From NCBI RefSeq assembly GCF_002482975.1, contig NZ_DLHA01000041.1:1-64000 (forward strand): a DNA stretch of 64,000 nt, in the 5' to 3' direction. The first letter of the stretch is position 1; every line of letters starts with the position of its first letter. Below the pieces are notes generated by a model. That model ran no database searches, was not told the DNA's origin, and was given only the letters and a program-made list of their open reading frames with translations. Shown here piece after piece: positions 50,989 through 59,562 of the stretch. This DNA is from Flavobacterium sp. UBA7680. Its GTDB lineage: Bacteria; Bacteroidota; Bacteroidia; Flavobacteriales; Flavobacteriaceae. The translations under genes and the position numbers were made by a program.

Positions 50989-51918
50989 TTATTTTGTATT
51001 TTCAGTAACTGTTTGAATAAAAATATCGTGTACACTTGGAATTTTTTCTACGAAATGTGTTACTTGTCCGCGTTGTGTCAGGATATGTAATAATTCATTT
51101 GGCGTTGCATTTCCTATTTGAATATTTAATTTTAAATCGTCGTTTAAGGATTTAAAATTTGCAGGCGAAACAGTAAACTTTTGTGTAATATCGTACATCA
51201 AGCCTTCAACGTTGTTTGTCAGGATTCCAACTTCAAAACTGTTGGTTTTAAACTGGCGTTTTACATCGCCCACTTTTCCTTCAATCAGTTTATTTGATTT
51301 GTGAATTAATGCAATATGGTCGCAAAGTTCTTCGACACTTTCCATTCTGTGTGTGGAGAAAATAATAGTTGCTCCCTCCTCTTTTAATGCCAAAATTTCA
51401 TCCTTTATAACATTGGCATTTACGGGATCAAAACCTGAGAAAGGCTCATCAAAAATTAACAATTTTGGTTTGTGCAAAACACAAACTACAAACTGAATTT
51501 TTTGTGCCATTCCTTTAGAAAGTTCCTGAATTTTTTTATTCCACCAGCCCTGAATTCCTAAACGGTCAAACCAGTAATCCAATTGCTTTTTGGCTTCAGC
51601 TTTAGAAAGTCCTTTCATTTGTGCGAGATACAAACATTGTTCCCCCACTTTCATCGAGCTGTACAATCCTCTTTCTTCCGGAAGATAACCAATTGTCTGC
51701 ACGTGTTTTGGGTGCAGTCTTTCTCCATCTAAAATTACTTCGCCACTGTCTGGCATTGTAATTTGATTGATGATTCTGATTAGGGAAGTTTTTCCAGCTC
51801 CATTAGGACCTAAAAGTCCATATATACTGCCTTTTGGGACATTTAATGAAACTTCGTTAAGCGCTACATAATCGCCATATTGTTTTACGACTTTATGTAC
51901 TTCGAGTAAGTTGCTCAT
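50989..51918 (-). CDS. ABC transporter ATP-binding protein (NatA-like)
   Basis: A 309-residue ATPase subunit: Walker A GPNGAGKT, Q-loop YLPEERGLY, signature ELSKGMAQK, Walker B LLIFDEPFSGFD, H-loop STHRM, and a C-terminal domain characteristic of ABC-2 exporters (~220-309). Works with the downstream permease. Confidence 0.93.
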   Translation of the reverse strand: MSNLLEVHKVVKQYGDYVALNEVSLNVPKGSIYGLLGPNGAGKTSLIRIINQITMPDSGEVILDGERLHPKHVQTIGYLPEERGLYSSMKVGEQCLYLAQMKGLSKAEAKKQLDYWFDRLGIQGWWNKKIQELSKGMAQKIQFVVCVLHKPKLLIFDEPFSGFDPVNANVIKDEILALKEEGATIIFSTHRMESVEELCDHIALIHKSNKLIEGKVGDVKRQFKTNSFEVGILTNNVEGLMYDITQKFTVSPANFKSLNDDLKLNIQIGNATPNELLHILTQRGQVTHFVEKIPSVHDIFIQTVTENTK

Positions 51919-52081
51919 TTTGTTTTTTTGGATTTTCTTGCGCTGGCTTTTGTTATTTTTACCAACAGTCTGTAAAAGTAAATAATTACTAGCGAATCTG
52001 CATAATAATACGCAAAAAACCCATTCTATTTATGTTTAGAATGGGTTTTGAATTTATTTAAACATTTTAGAAAAGTTTAGA

Positions 52082-53191
52082 TTATGAGAACATATCTTTT
52101 ACTTTTTCAAAAAATGATTTTTCTGATTTCTCTGGACTTGGCGCAAAATGCTCATCGTTTAAAGCATTTTCAAAGAATTGTTTTTGTTCTTTGTTTAATG
52201 TTTTTGGTGTCCAAACATTTACGTGAACCAATAAATCTCCGCTTCCGTAACCGTTTAAACTTGGAATTCCTTTTCCTTTTAATCTTAAGATTTTTCCAGA
52301 TTGAATTCCTTCTTCCAGTTTAATACGAACTTTTCCGTTGATGGCTTCGATATCTTTTGAAACCCCTAAAACTGCTTCAGGGAAACTGATGTATAAATCA
52401 AAATGAATGTTTTCACCTTCACGTTTTAAGAATTCGTGTTCTACTTCTTCAATGGCAACAATTAAATCTCCCGGAATACTATTTCCCGGTGCATCGTTTC
52501 CTTTGTTTGAAACTTTCAACTGCATTCCGTCAGTAACACCTGCCGGGATTTTGATTGATACAGTTTCATCTTCCTGAACCATTCCTTGTGCATCTGCCTC
52601 AGAAGGTCTTTTATCTAAAATTTGACCAGAACCACCACAAGTAGGACAAGTTGATGCAGATTGCATTCTTCCTAAAATGGTATTGGTTACACGCATCACC
52701 TGACCTTGACCGTTACAAGTTGTACAAGTTTTATACGTTACACCTTTTGCCTGAACTTTACGTTTTACTTTTACTTTTTTCTCAACACCATTTGCAATTT
52801 CTTCTAAAGTAAGTTTTACTTTAATTCGAAGATTGCTTCCTTTAGCACGGCGAGGGCCTCCGCCTCCGCCTCCGAAACCGCCAAATCCTCCTCCAAAAAT
52901 GTCACCAAACTGGCTGAAAATGTCATCCATATTCATACCGCCATGACCACCGCCAAATCCGCCAGAACCATCAAATGCCTGATGTCCGTATTGATCGTAT
53001 TTTGCTTTTTTGTTAGGATCGCTTAAAACTTCATAAGCTTCAGCTGCTAATTTAAAGTTTTCTTCTGCCTCTTTGTCGCCCGGGTTTTTATCAGGGTGGT
53101 ATTTAAGCGCACTTTTTCTATATGCTTTTTTTATTTCGGCAGCGTCAGCATTTTTTGAAATGCCTAGTATTTCGTAAAAATCTTTTTTCAT
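52082..53191 (-). CDS. dnaJ: DnaJ co-chaperone with a two-motif zinc region
   Basis: A 369-residue Hsp40 that loads substrates on DnaK. J-domain (HPDKNP), Gly/Phe-rich linker (GGFGGGHGG..., about 75-115), zinc region and C-terminal substrate-binding domains. The zinc region has only two CxxCxGxG units (CTTCNGQG and CPTCGGSG) where E. coli DnaJ has four, so one zinc centre appears to be lost. Co-directional with grpE 77 bases upstream; dnaK is not in the window. Confidence 0.93.
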   Translation of the reverse strand: MKKDFYEILGISKNADAAEIKKAYRKSALKYHPDKNPGDKEAEENFKLAAEAYEVLSDPNKKAKYDQYGHQAFDGSGGFGGGHGGMNMDDIFSQFGDIFGGGFGGFGGGGGGPRRAKGSNLRIKVKLTLEEIANGVEKKVKVKRKVQAKGVTYKTCTTCNGQGQVMRVTNTILGRMQSASTCPTCGGSGQILDKRPSEADAQGMVQEDETVSIKIPAGVTDGMQLKVSNKGNDAPGNSIPGDLIVAIEEVEHEFLKREGENIHFDLYISFPEAVLGVSKDIEAINGKVRIKLEEGIQSGKILRLKGKGIPSLNGYGSGDLLVHVNVWTPKTLNKEQKQFFENALNDEHFAPSPEKSEKSFFEKVKDMFS

Positions 53192-53268
53192 AGTTAGGTT
53201 TAAATTACAAATCCAAAAAGTTCAAAATCCAATTTAAAACTGGCCTCTGAGACTTCTGTTTGCATTTT

Positions 53269-53847
53269 TTAGTTTCCGATTACTACTTTAGGGAAACGAA
53301 TAATTTTGTCTCCTAATTTGTATCCTTTTTCAATAACATCAACAATTTTCCCTTTTAATTTTTCAGACGGAGCTGGAATTTGGGTAATTGCCTCAGCAAA
53401 ATCAGCATTAAAAGCATCACCTGCTCTTACTTCAACTTGCTCTAAACCTTTAGAAACTAAAGTACTTTTAAGCTTTTCATGAATCAACTCAACACCTTTT
53501 TTCAAATTTTCATCTTCAGATTTGTTGATCTCTACAGTCGCTCTGTCAAAATCATCTAAAACAGGAAGCATTGCTAACAAAACTTCTTGATTTGCAGTTT
53601 TAAACAAATCGATGCGCTCTTTTGAAGTTCTTTTTTTGTAATTTTCAAATTCGGCAAATAATCTCAAAAACTTATCTTTTTCCTTTGCCAAGTCTTGAGC
53701 TAATTGCTCTTCAACACTTAATTCTTCAACAATTAACTGCTCACCGTTGGCATTGTTCTCTAACGTTACATCGTCTAATTCCTGATCGAATTCTGTATTT
53801 TCAGTAGTCATATTACTTTTATTTTTAAAAATATTCTTAAACTTCAT
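53269..53847 (-). CDS. grpE: GrpE nucleotide-exchange factor
   Basis: A 192-residue GrpE: acidic N-terminus (TENTEFDQELDDVTLENNANG), long helix (~45-110, coiled-coil: DKFLRLFAEFENYKKRTSKERID), and beta domain ending PKVVIGN. Releases ADP from DnaK. Upstream of dnaJ in the same strand, as is usual. No CIRCE element seen in front. Confidence 0.93.
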   Translation of the reverse strand: MKFKNIFKNKSNMTTENTEFDQELDDVTLENNANGEQLIVEELSVEEQLAQDLAKEKDKFLRLFAEFENYKKRTSKERIDLFKTANQEVLLAMLPVLDDFDRATVEINKSEDENLKKGVELIHEKLKSTLVSKGLEQVEVRAGDAFNADFAEAITQIPAPSEKLKGKIVDVIEKGYKLGDKIIRFPKVVIGN

Positions 53848-53996
53848 TTTTATTTCTTTCTGTTGGATTGCAAAAGTACTGCCAAATCTTCTAAAATGTC
53901 AAATTGTCACTTTATTAAATATGAGTGTTTTAAAAAGCGAAAATAGGCAATAAAAATTTATTATAATTTTAAGACTATTACGATTTAGTTTGTCGT

Positions 53997-54004
53997 ATCT
54001 TTGG
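53997..54004 (+). promoter_or_regulatory. -7 element of the small RNA
   Basis: TATCTTTG fits TAnnTTTG. A transcript would begin near 54010 and run to the terminator at 54104. Confidence 0.5.
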
Positions 54005-54009
54005 TATCC

Positions 54010-54140
54010 AAATTGGGAACATAAATTATTACCTATCAAAATTGAATTTAAGGGTTGGCTTCGGCCTCATAAATAATTATTAATTCAAGTTTACCTTATA
54101 TTAAAAAAAGCTTCGCCTTACAGAGACGAAGCTTTTTTTT
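54010..54140 (+). ncRNA. Small structured RNA, possibly 6S-Flavo type
   Basis: A ~130-base region with its own promoter and a strong terminator and no ORF. It folds as a long hairpin: AAATTGGGA (54011) with TTCAAGTTT (54085), AATTATT (54025) with AATAATT (54073), internal loops in between, and a GGC-UUCG-GCC tetraloop hairpin inside (54058-54067). This is reminiscent of 6S RNA in flavobacteria, but I assign the family tentatively. Lies in the 680-base gap between grpE (divergent) and the tRNA. Confidence 0.5.
54104..54140 (+). terminator. Rho-independent terminator of the small RNA
   Basis: AAAAAGCTTCG / CGAAGCTTTTT with long T-run. Confidence 0.85.
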
Positions 54141-54164
54141 ATGCTTTTTTATCTTTAAAAAAAA

Positions 54165-54325
54165 TAACGCAAAGAACGCTAAGTTTTTTTTATTCTTAAG
54201 CTTTTTAAAAAAGGCAAAGTTCGCAAAGCTTTATATTGATTTAGCTTTGCGAACTTTATATTTTTAAAGTATTCTTGGTAAAAACCTTTGCGTTCTTTGC
54301 GGTAAAAAAATCCTTTGCGATAAAA
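54165..54325. repeat. 'AACGCAAAGAACGCTAAG' / 'CTTTGCGTTCTTTGCGG' repeats
   Basis: Iterated CAAAG / CTTTGCG sequences with mutual complementarity fill the stretch between the small RNA and the tRNA. Nothing coding. Confidence 0.5.
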
Positions 54326-54332
54326 AACATTG

Positions 54333-54403
54333 CACGGGCGGAGGGATTCGAACCCCCATCAACGGTTTTGGAGACCGCTATTCTACCCTTGAACTACGCC
54401 CGT
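54333..54403 (-). tRNA. tRNA-Trp (CCA)
   Basis: Reading the minus strand gives a complete 71-base cloverleaf: acceptor ACGGGCG / CGCCCGT with discriminator G, D arm, anticodon stem AGCGGT...ACCGTT with loop CTCCAAA (anticodon CCA), and T arm with GGTTCGAATCC. No CCA tail is encoded. Confidence 0.95.
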
Positions 54404-54530
54404 AACTTGTAACTTAAGGTCCGCAAATTAAAAGTTTTTTTTCTTTACCAGCAACTATTTCACGAAGAGATTTAAAAAGAAAATCCTTTAAATTTGAACA
54501 ATCTGAGGCAAAAACCTTCATTCCAAATAG

Positions 54531-55958
54531 TTAAGCTAACAAAGCATTTTTTAATCCTTCGAAATCTACTAAAACCTGTTCGCCTGTCACTAAATTCTTT
54601 AAAGCGTAAGAATCTGATGCAATTTCCTGATCGCCTGCAATTACTGCAAATGGAATAAAGCGTTTATCTGCATATTGAAATTGTTTTCCAACTTTTACAT
54701 TATCTGGATACAATTCTACTTTTATATTTTCCTGTCTTAATTTCTGAATAGCTTTTGAAGCGTACAAAGCTTCTTTATCTCCATAATTGATAAATATTGC
54801 TTTTGAAGTCGCTGCAACAGTTTCCGGGAATAATTGTAATTCTTCTAAAACTAAATAAATTCTATCTAATCCAAAAGAGATTCCGACACCGCTCATATTT
54901 TTTAAACCAAAAATACCAGTCAAATCGTCGTATCTTCCGCCACCGCCAATAGAACCCATTGAAACCGTTTTTGGAGCTCCAACTTCAAAAATAGCTCCGG
55001 TATAATAATTTAATCCGCGTGCCAAAGTCACATCAAGATCTAAAATTGCGCTTGACAATCCTAAAACTGCAACATTGTCACAAATAAATTTTAATTCTTC
55101 AACACCTTTCATTCCTTCTTCTGATGAAGCTAATAATTCTGAAAGCTGCTTGATTTTATCTGCAAAAGTTCCGGTGAAGCTAAAAAGCGGCTGTACTTTT
55201 ACCAACGCTGTTTCAGAAATACCTTTTTCGATCATTTCTTTCTTTACGCCATCTTCTCCAATTTTATCTAATTTATCAAGAGCAACTGTAAAATCAATTA
55301 ATTTATCTGAAGCTCCGATAACTTCCGCAATTCCAGATAATATTTTTCTGTTATTGATTTTGATCGTTACACCTTCTAAACCTAAAGAGGTAAAAACGGT
55401 ATCGTATAACTGAACCAATTCTACTTCCTGCCAAAGTGATGTTGAACCCACGACATCGGCATCACATTGATAGAATTCTCTGTAGCGTCCTCTTTGTGGT
55501 CTGTCAGCTCTCCAAACTGGCTGAATTTGATATCTTTTAAAAGGAAATTCAATTTCATTTTGGTGCTGTACAACGTATCTTGCAAACGGAACTGTTAAGT
55601 CGTAACGTAATGCTTTTTCTGAAATTCTTCCTGTAAATTTATTCAGTTCAATTCTTTGACTTAAATCTATTGTTTCGGCAGAATTAACTTGCAGCGATTC
55701 TATAGATTCCGGTAATTCAATTTTATTTTTATTGAAGAAAAAGTTACCTGAATTCAGAATTTTAAAAATCAAACGATCTCCTTCTTCTCCATATTTTCCC
55801 ATCAAAGTATCTGAGTTTTCAAACGAAGGAGTTTCTATTGGCTGAAAACCAAACTTTTCAAAATTAGTTTTTATTGTCTGAATAATATATTGACGTTTTG
55901 ACACCTCGGCAGGCGAAAAATCTCTTGTCCCTTGTGGAATACTTGGTTTTGAAGCCAT
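54531..55958 (-). CDS. hisS: Histidyl-tRNA synthetase
   Basis: A 475-residue class II synthetase. N-terminal KPSIPQGTRDFSPAE, motif 2 (FKRYQIQPVWRADRPQRGRYREFYQCDADVVG in two stretches), histidine site RGLNYYTGAIFEV, motif 3 GGGGRYDDLTG and GISFGLDR, and the C-terminal anticodon-binding domain (~375-475). Attaches His to tRNA-His. An internal extension (residues ~95-130) is within normal variation. Confidence 0.95.
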   Translation of the reverse strand: MASKPSIPQGTRDFSPAEVSKRQYIIQTIKTNFEKFGFQPIETPSFENSDTLMGKYGEEGDRLIFKILNSGNFFFNKNKIELPESIESLQVNSAETIDLSQRIELNKFTGRISEKALRYDLTVPFARYVVQHQNEIEFPFKRYQIQPVWRADRPQRGRYREFYQCDADVVGSTSLWQEVELVQLYDTVFTSLGLEGVTIKINNRKILSGIAEVIGASDKLIDFTVALDKLDKIGEDGVKKEMIEKGISETALVKVQPLFSFTGTFADKIKQLSELLASSEEGMKGVEELKFICDNVAVLGLSSAILDLDVTLARGLNYYTGAIFEVGAPKTVSMGSIGGGGRYDDLTGIFGLKNMSGVGISFGLDRIYLVLEELQLFPETVAATSKAIFINYGDKEALYASKAIQKLRQENIKVELYPDNVKVGKQFQYADKRFIPFAVIAGDQEIASDSYALKNLVTGEQVLVDFEGLKNALLA

Positions 55959-56141
55959 CTTTTTTATTTTAGATTTCTGATTTTAGATTTTAGATTTACT
56001 GTGAAATCTAAAAACCTAAAATTCTTTGATATTATTTTCTTTTAATTTTAATCGACTGCAAATATCTTACTTTTTAAAATAAATAATAGCGGTTCGAAAA
56101 CAAACTTGTAACAAAAACCGTATTTTCGTGACAAATTGGTC

Positions 56142-57386
56142 ATGATGCTAAAATTATTTAAAGAAAATATCCGAATTGCTTTTGGTTCTATCAAAACTCA
56201 ATTACTGCGAACCATTCTTACTGTTTTAATTATTGCTATCGGAATTACCGCTTTGGTTGGAATTTTAACTGTTGTAACAGCACTTGAAAATACGGTTTCG
56301 ACCAATTTTGCTTCGATGGGAGCGAATACTTTTAACATCAATCAATATGAAAATACAGTTCGTAACCGCGGCGGAAATGAACGAGAAGTTATAAATCCTA
56401 TTATTTCTTACCCTGAAGCGGTTGCTTTTAAAAATAAATACAAATATCCTTTTACTGAAACTTCTCTTTCCTTTACGGCAACATCAAAAGCCGAAGTAAA
56501 ATATTTAGATACTAAAACAGATCCTGAAATTACGGTTGTAGGGGTTGACGAACATTTTATTTCAAACTCAGGTTTAGAAACTACTTTAGGTCGTTCTTTT
56601 AATCAATTTGATATTGATAACAATACCTATTCCTGCGTTGTAGGTTCTGATTTTGAAAAAGGTTTATTAAAAGATGTGAACCCAATTGATAAAGTAATTT
56701 CGATTCGCGGTGCACGCTTTAAAGTTATTGGCGTTTTAAAAGAAAAAGGTTCGACATTTGGAAACAGTCAGGATTTACGCGTTTTAATTCCTATTCAGGT
56801 GGCACGTTCTTTATTTACTGCACCTAACATTAATTATACTGTCAGTGTGATGGTTTCTAAAAAAGAACTTCTGGATGAAGCCGTTGATAATGCAACAAGT
56901 ACAATGCGAAGAGTTCGAAAACTAAGTCCTGTTCGTGATAATAATTTTGGCATTGGTCGAAGTGATGATTTAATCAACAGAATTTTAGGAATTACAAAAT
57001 ACTTAGGCTGGGCATCGTGGATTATTTCTGTTATAACCATTTTAGGTTCATCAATCGCTTTAATGAATATTATGATTGTTTCGGTTACAGAACGTACTCG
57101 CGAAATTGGTGTTCGAAAAGCTTTGGGTGCAACAAAAGTGACAATTTCTGTTCAGTTTTTTATTGAAACTTTATTAATTGGACAAATTGGCGGTTTGGTC
57201 GGAATTGTGTTAGGAATTCTAATAGGTTTCGCTTTTGCAGCCGCAATGAGTTTTGCTTTCGTGATTCCGTGGATGGCAATTTTTGCTGCTTTTGGAACCA
57301 GTTTTATGGTCGCAATTGTTTCTGGTTTATATCCTGCAATTAAAGCTTCACAATTAGATCCTATTGAGGCTTTGCGATATGAGTAA
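56142..57386 (+). CDS. MacB-like ABC transporter permease (FtsX domain)
   Basis: A 414-residue membrane protein: one N-terminal helix (~17-40), a MacB periplasmic core domain (~45-235) and three C-terminal helices of the FtsX domain (VTERTREIGVRKALGAT, GLYPAIKASQLDPIEALRYE). Probably a lipoprotein/peptide export or envelope-stress permease. No ATPase gene is beside it. Start ATG 56142 (or 56145); the TTG at 56136 is less likely. Confidence 0.88.
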   Translation: MMLKLFKENIRIAFGSIKTQLLRTILTVLIIAIGITALVGILTVVTALENTVSTNFASMGANTFNINQYENTVRNRGGNEREVINPIISYPEAVAFKNKYKYPFTETSLSFTATSKAEVKYLDTKTDPEITVVGVDEHFISNSGLETTLGRSFNQFDIDNNTYSCVVGSDFEKGLLKDVNPIDKVISIRGARFKVIGVLKEKGSTFGNSQDLRVLIPIQVARSLFTAPNINYTVSVMVSKKELLDEAVDNATSTMRRVRKLSPVRDNNFGIGRSDDLINRILGITKYLGWASWIISVITILGSSIALMNIMIVSVTERTREIGVRKALGATKVTISVQFFIETLLIGQIGGLVGIVLGILIGFAFAAAMSFAFVIPWMAIFAAFGTSFMVAIVSGLYPAIKASQLDPIEALRYE

Positions 57387-57396
57387 TCTTCACGTT

Positions 57397-57425
57397 TCCT
57401 GCAAGGTTTCCAAAACCTTGTAGGT
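57397..57425. repeat. 'CTGCAAGG...CCTTGTAG' hairpin (arm A)
   Basis: Exact reverse complement of the core of the A' copy at 57453-57483; the two lie head to head just after the MacB-like gene. Confidence 0.8.
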
Positions 57426-57452
57426 TTAAAATTTATTAACGATGAAAATACA

Positions 57453-57483
57453 ATACCTACAAGGTTTTGGAAACCTTGCAGGA
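57453..57483. repeat. A' hairpin repeat, left copy of a direct pair
   Basis: This 31-base element is identical to that at 57997-58027. It overlaps the 3' end of the small gene at 57457, supplying its last codons and stop. Confidence 0.9.
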
Positions 57484-57726
57484 CTCTGAAATAGTTTTCA
57501 TAAGTTTTCTTTTTTCAACTCCTATTATATCAAATTCAAAATAATCCTCGAACTCAATTATTTCATGAGGCTGCTCATTTAGAATTCTATCTACTGTCTC
57601 ACCATCAAATGTTACAGTTTCAGCAAATAGATCATCTACAATTAAAATACAATTGTCGTGCAAATAAAAAAAAGGGAAATCTAAGGAGTAATCAATTACA
57701 TTTCTTTTCAACCTTTTATTTTTCAA
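57457..57726 (-). CDS. Small hypothetical protein ending in repeat-encoded residues
   Basis: An 89-residue protein, not recognised: basic start (MKNKRLKRNVIDYS), aromatic centre (LDFPFFYLHDNCILIVDD), acidic middle (EQPHEIIEFEDYFEFDIIG). Its last eight residues (SCKVSKTL) and stop are read from the A' hairpin repeat; PrmC next door ends with the same eight residues for the same reason. Downstream of the 69-residue gene at 57771 by 44 bases on the same strand, probably one transcription unit. Confidence 0.55.
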   Translation of the reverse strand: MKNKRLKRNVIDYSLDFPFFYLHDNCILIVDDLFAETVTFDGETVDRILNEQPHEIIEFEDYFEFDIIGVEKRKLMKTISESCKVSKTL

Positions 57727-57770
57727 ATCAATTATTCCCCATTGATAAATAAATCTGAAGAAAATTAGAT

Positions 57771-57980
57771 TTACATTTTTGAAATAAACAAAGCTAAATC
57801 GTCTAATTTCAAATTATTTTCATTGAGAAAAAATTTTGCATTAATGTTATATTCTGGTATTTCTTCAAACTCAAAATCAACATAGCAAATCTTTAAATCT
57901 GAAGAATTGTCAGAAGGAATTTCGATATCAAATCTTTCAGATATTTGATGTGTATTAAAATTCCTAATTTGTAATTTCAT
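57771..57980 (-). CDS. Small hypothetical protein
   Basis: A 69-residue protein of unknown family: MKLQIRNFNTHQISERFDIEIP, then LKICYVDFEFEEIPEYNINAKF, with alternating hydrophobic/charged strands. It begins the two-gene unit bracketed by identical 31-base repeats. Might form a pair with the next small protein (toxin/antidote, immunity or structural), but nothing in sequence decides. Confidence 0.55.
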   Translation of the reverse strand: MKLQIRNFNTHQISERFDIEIPSDNSSDLKICYVDFEFEEIPEYNINAKFFLNENNLKLDDLALFISKM

Positions 57981-57996
57981 TAGCTATAGAATAAAA

Positions 57997-58027
57997 ATAC
58001 CTACAAGGTTTTGGAAACCTTGCAGGA
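57997..58027. repeat. A' hairpin repeat, right copy of a direct pair
   Basis: Identical in sequence and orientation to 57453-57483. It overlaps the 3' end of prmC and encodes that protein's C-terminal SCKVSKTL and stop. Confidence 0.9.
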
Positions 58028-58867
58028 AATCATGCGGTCGTTATCGTAGATATCTTTTCTAAGATCGATATTTATAAAATCCATTTTACCTAATAAATCA
58101 ATCATTTCTTTTCCTAAATATTGATTGATTTCAAAGTATAATTGCCCATTTTCTAAGAGATTATTATGTGCTAAAGAAGCAATTTTTCTGTAAAAAACCA
58201 ATGCATCATTATCGTCTACAAATAATGCTAAATGTGGTTCGTAATCGAGAACATTTTTCTTTATTTCTTCTTTTTCAAGATTTCGTACATAAGGCGGGTT
58301 TGAAACAATTATATCAAATTGACATTTCAATTCTTCTGTTTCTAAAATATCCTGAAACATAAAAGTAACATCAACCTTGTTTCTGTTGGCATTTCGTTTT
58401 GCAGTTTCTATTGCTTTTTTTGAAACATCGATAGCATATACATCTGCATGAGGCAGATTTTTAGCCAGCGAAATGGCAATACATCCGCTTCCGGTGCCTA
58501 TATCAAGAATTTTTAGTTTTTTGGTCTTATCGAATGGTTTATTTTCGTTGATAATCCATTCGACTAATTCTTCAGTTTCCGGTCTTGGAATCAAAACATT
58601 TTCGTTTACTTCAAATTCTAAACCGTAAAAACTGGTTTTACCTAATAAATACTGAATTGGAACTTCTTTTTTTAGCTGTGCTAACAATAGTTCCCAAACA
58701 GCAAAATCTGACTCAGAAAAAAATAATTCGTGATTTAAAGCCAAATCTATTTGACGCAGCCTGTGTTTATCTTCTAAAATTAAATAGAAAAAACTTTCTG
58801 CTTCGTACGCATCGTACAAAGGAGATAACTCTTTAATAAACTGAGTACGATATTGTTTGATTTTCAT
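58001..58867 (-). CDS. prmC: Peptide chain release factor N5-glutamine methyltransferase
   Basis: A 288-residue SAM-dependent enzyme that methylates the GGQ Gln of release factors RF1/RF2. N-terminal helical domain, then FYGLEFEVNENVLIPRPETEELVEWII, SAM motif LDIGTGSGCIAISLA, and substrate-binding SNPPYVRN. The normal C-terminus is replaced: after DNDRMI the last eight residues (SCKVSKTL) come from an A' hairpin repeat, which probably arose by insertion. Activity need not be affected. Confidence 0.93.
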   Translation of the reverse strand: MKIKQYRTQFIKELSPLYDAYEAESFFYLILEDKHRLRQIDLALNHELFFSESDFAVWELLLAQLKKEVPIQYLLGKTSFYGLEFEVNENVLIPRPETEELVEWIINENKPFDKTKKLKILDIGTGSGCIAISLAKNLPHADVYAIDVSKKAIETAKRNANRNKVDVTFMFQDILETEELKCQFDIIVSNPPYVRNLEKEEIKKNVLDYEPHLALFVDDNDALVFYRKIASLAHNNLLENGQLYFEINQYLGKEMIDLLGKMDFINIDLRKDIYDNDRMISCKVSKTL

Positions 58868-58944
58868 TGCGTTTATTGCGTATTATTTTTCAGCCAAAGC
58901 TAATTATTCTTCATATAATATTTCACAAAACCAATTCATTACAA

Positions 58945-59436
58945 TTAGTTCTGCAAATCTTTCAACATCCAGACTGGGCAAGAATTGTGCCCGGTACAAC
59001 CCATTGGTTCATCTAAATATTCAAAACCTGATTTTCTATATAACTTTTGTGCCGCATGCATAAACGGCATTGTTTCTATGTAACATTTTTCAAAACCAAA
59101 ATTCCTGGCTTCATTTAGGCATTCATCCATCATTTTACTTCCAATTCCTAATCCACGAACTTCTGGTAAAAAATACATTTTTTGCAACTCACAAATTTTA
59201 GGATCGCCATTTTCCAACGGCGCAATTCCGGCACAGCCTAAAATTTCGCCTTCACTTTCAACTACAAAATAGACTGATTGCGATTTATTGTATTCTTCAA
59301 ACATTAAATCTAAATATGGATCTGCATAAGCGGTTCCCACTTTTGGAATTTCCATTTCGTCAAAAACAGATCGTATTAATTTTGCAACTGCCTGATTGTC
59401 TTCTTTTTTAATTTTTCTGATAACCCAATTTCTCAT
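58945..59436 (-). CDS. GNAT-family N-acetyltransferase
   Basis: A 163-residue acyltransferase: MRNWVIRKIKKEDNQAVAKLIRSVF, EILGCAGIAPLENGD, YFLPEVRGLGIGSKMM (acetyl-CoA loop RGLGIG) and MHAAQKLYRKSGFEYLD. The substrate is unknown. Divergent from ribD with a ~130-base gap. Confidence 0.88.
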   Translation of the reverse strand: MRNWVIRKIKKEDNQAVAKLIRSVFDEMEIPKVGTAYADPYLDLMFEEYNKSQSVYFVVESEGEILGCAGIAPLENGDPKICELQKMYFLPEVRGLGIGSKMMDECLNEARNFGFEKCYIETMPFMHAAQKLYRKSGFEYLDEPMGCTGHNSCPVWMLKDLQN

Positions 59437-59550
59437 TTTATTTTTTCACTTGTATCTACAAAAATAAAAATACTTTTTCGATAGTTTCATAACATTTTGT
59501 TTTGTTTCACAACAATAATTGCAATATTAGACTCAAAACTCAAAAATAAT

Positions 59551-59558
59551 TACTTTTG
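59551..59558 (+). promoter_or_regulatory. -7 element directly before ribD
   Basis: TACTTTTG fits TAnnTTTG and ends five bases before the GTG at 59563, so transcription could begin at or near the first codon (a leaderless message) if this promoter is used. Confidence 0.45.
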
Positions 59559-59562
59559 CAGG

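Noticed and set aside
53900..54060. CIRCE or other heat-shock operator in front of grpE
   Set aside because: No TTAGCACTC-N9-GAGTGCTAA-like sequence was found.
54010..54140. SRP (4.5S) RNA identity for the small RNA
   Set aside because: No conserved SRP domain sequence (such as the GGAA loop with AGCAGC) is present.
57771..57980. Confident toxin-antitoxin call for the two small genes
   Set aside because: Sizes and order would fit, but no recognised toxin or antitoxin motif is visible.
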